NCBI GenBank assembly: GCA_024648655.1
Contig: JAGGDZ010000255.1
Location: 1 to 14,657, forward strand
Source: Chloroflexota bacterium
Lineage (GTDB): Bacteria; Chloroflexota; Dehalococcoidia; Lucifugimonadales; JADFKI01
Length of the DNA stretch: 14,657 nt
Direction of reading: 5' to 3'
The position numbers and the translations under genes were made by a program. Positions within the stretch are counted from its first letter, which is position 1. Each line of letters begins with the position of its first letter. The notes below the pieces were generated by a model, which was given only the letters and a program-made list of their open reading frames with translations, ran no database searches and had not been told where the DNA came from. Positions 14,040 to 14,657 of the stretch are shown in pieces.

Positions 14040-14657
14040 TTTCTTCTGCCAATTCCTCCAGAATGCTTAGCAAGTCAGTGCCTGTGCGCTGGCGAATATA
14101 TTCCCAAGCCGCATCACTGTAGTGATACTCTCCAGAAACTCCTTTGTAGAGCGTCTCCAATGTTCGTTGAATCCTGATTGCTTGGGCACGATTCGGATAA
14201 AAGAACATAACCCGAATGGGAATATATCCTGCATCACAGATAGCCGAAATTCGCGTGTGCTCCTTTGTAATGTGATCGCCATCAGTGGTAGCATCTCGCC
14301 ATTTCATCTCTATTGCGTCAGAACCAACTAGACAGTCAATTTCAAACCTCCTGGGGCGCTGTCCTTGAGTATTCGGTATCCAAATTGAGCCGGAATCTGG
14401 GTATCTATCGACAAAGCAAATCTTCGCCGCAGCTTCAAGAAATCTGCCAGCATAATTGTACAGAAAGCGTCCTTTACTTTGGTAAACGTCAATCAGATGG
14501 CCCTCCGTAGTACTGATTCCTAAGACCTGATAAATTAGATAATGTGAATTATCGTCATCTTCCATTTCTACAATACGCTCGTCAACTCTCTGCTTGAATC
14601 GCTCGGCGTACTGATTTGCGAGATGCCGAATTTTATCTTCTGTGCTAATTTCAGGTA
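14023..14657 (-). CDS. ApaLI-like type II restriction endonuclease (partial, 5' end off the right edge)
   Basis: The frame stays open from ATG 14565 up to the window edge (about 30 more codons, reading DKIRHLANQYAERFKQRVDE), so the true start is outside. Numbered from ATG 14565, a PD-(D/E)XK core is visible: D77 in RRFEIDCLV, then E86 and K88 in AIEMKWRDATTDGDHITKEH. The motif EMKWRDATTDGDHITKEHTR and the end segment LETLYKGVSGEYHYSDAAWE match the ApaLI-like endonuclease family as I remember it. The product would cut unmodified DNA as partner of the overlapping methylase. Catalytic residues look intact. The AT-richer composition compared with the left of the window suggests the pair was acquired horizontally. 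Confidence 0.85.
   Translation of the reverse strand, partial: PEISTEDKIRHLANQYAERFKQRVDERIVEMEDDDNSHYLIYQVLGISTTEGHLIDVYQSKGRFLYNYAGRFLEAAAKICFVDRYPDSGSIWIPNTQGQRPRRFEIDCLVGSDAIEMKWRDATTDGDHITKEHTRISAICDAGYIPIRVMFFYPNRAQAIRIQRTLETLYKGVSGEYHYSDAAWEYIRQRTGTDLLSILEELAEENVVQN

Noticed and set aside
1..14657. tRNA, rRNA or other known structured RNA genes, riboswitches
   Set aside because: No cloverleaf, CCA end or recognisable conserved RNA core was seen on reading; a covariance-model scan was not possible.

Overview
The window looks like a chromosomal segment of an uncultured bacterium, most likely a Chloroflexota member (Dehalococcoidia / SAR202-like). This is inferred from the mix of families: a BioD-like ATPase with a DRTGG start, Uma2 paralogues, and a CcmF/CcmH/short CcmI-like operon. 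No marker gene is present, so the taxonomy is tentative. Most of the DNA is GC-rich (77% in bases 9421-9480 and 63% in 2341-2400, counted by hand). The right-hand restriction-modification block is clearly poorer in GC (43% in 13621-13680).

Layout, left to right. (1) 1-652, minus: 5' part of a BioD/Pta-N-like P-loop protein, running off the left edge. (2) 832-4074, plus: a shrunken Uma2-family gene, then a compact cytochrome c maturation operon, ccmH-ccmF-ccmI-like, with genes overlapping or only a few bases apart. (3) 4114-4581, minus: a small membrane protein with a 12-bp-repeat-encoded charged helix. (4) 4731-5804, plus: an exported, C-terminally anchored protein with a carboxypeptidase-regulatory-like beta domain. 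It overlaps tail to tail with a GNAT acetyltransferase (5768-6319, minus). (5) 6461-8391, minus: an ABC exporter of NodI/NodJ (DrrA/DrrB) type, ATPase then permease, separated by a hairpin-rich 200-bp spacer.

(6) 8648-11760, minus: an isolated phage DNA-packaging cassette of terminase large subunit, HK97-type portal and a small protein. No capsid, protease, tail or integrase gene is in view. The portal carries an in-frame insert that looks like intergenic repeat DNA, and a repeat-rich spacer separates it from the terminase. (7) 11823-12742, minus: a gene graveyard holding a strong intrinsic terminator, an internally deleted and frameshifted Uma2 gene, short tandem repeats, and a C-terminal fragment of a type ISP restriction enzyme. 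(8) 12834-14657, minus: a type II restriction-modification pair, an ApaLI-like PD-(D/E)XK endonuclease (5' end off the right edge) overlapping a beta-type DNA methyltransferase.

The left half is mostly core physiology: haem delivery to c-type cytochromes and export. The right half is accessory DNA with mobile, defence and decaying genes. The most unusual signals are two Uma2 genes that both kept their ends but lost the catalytic middle, the orphan terminase/portal cassette with a repeat-derived insert in the portal, and a possible degenerate nuclease-like domain on the methyltransferase.
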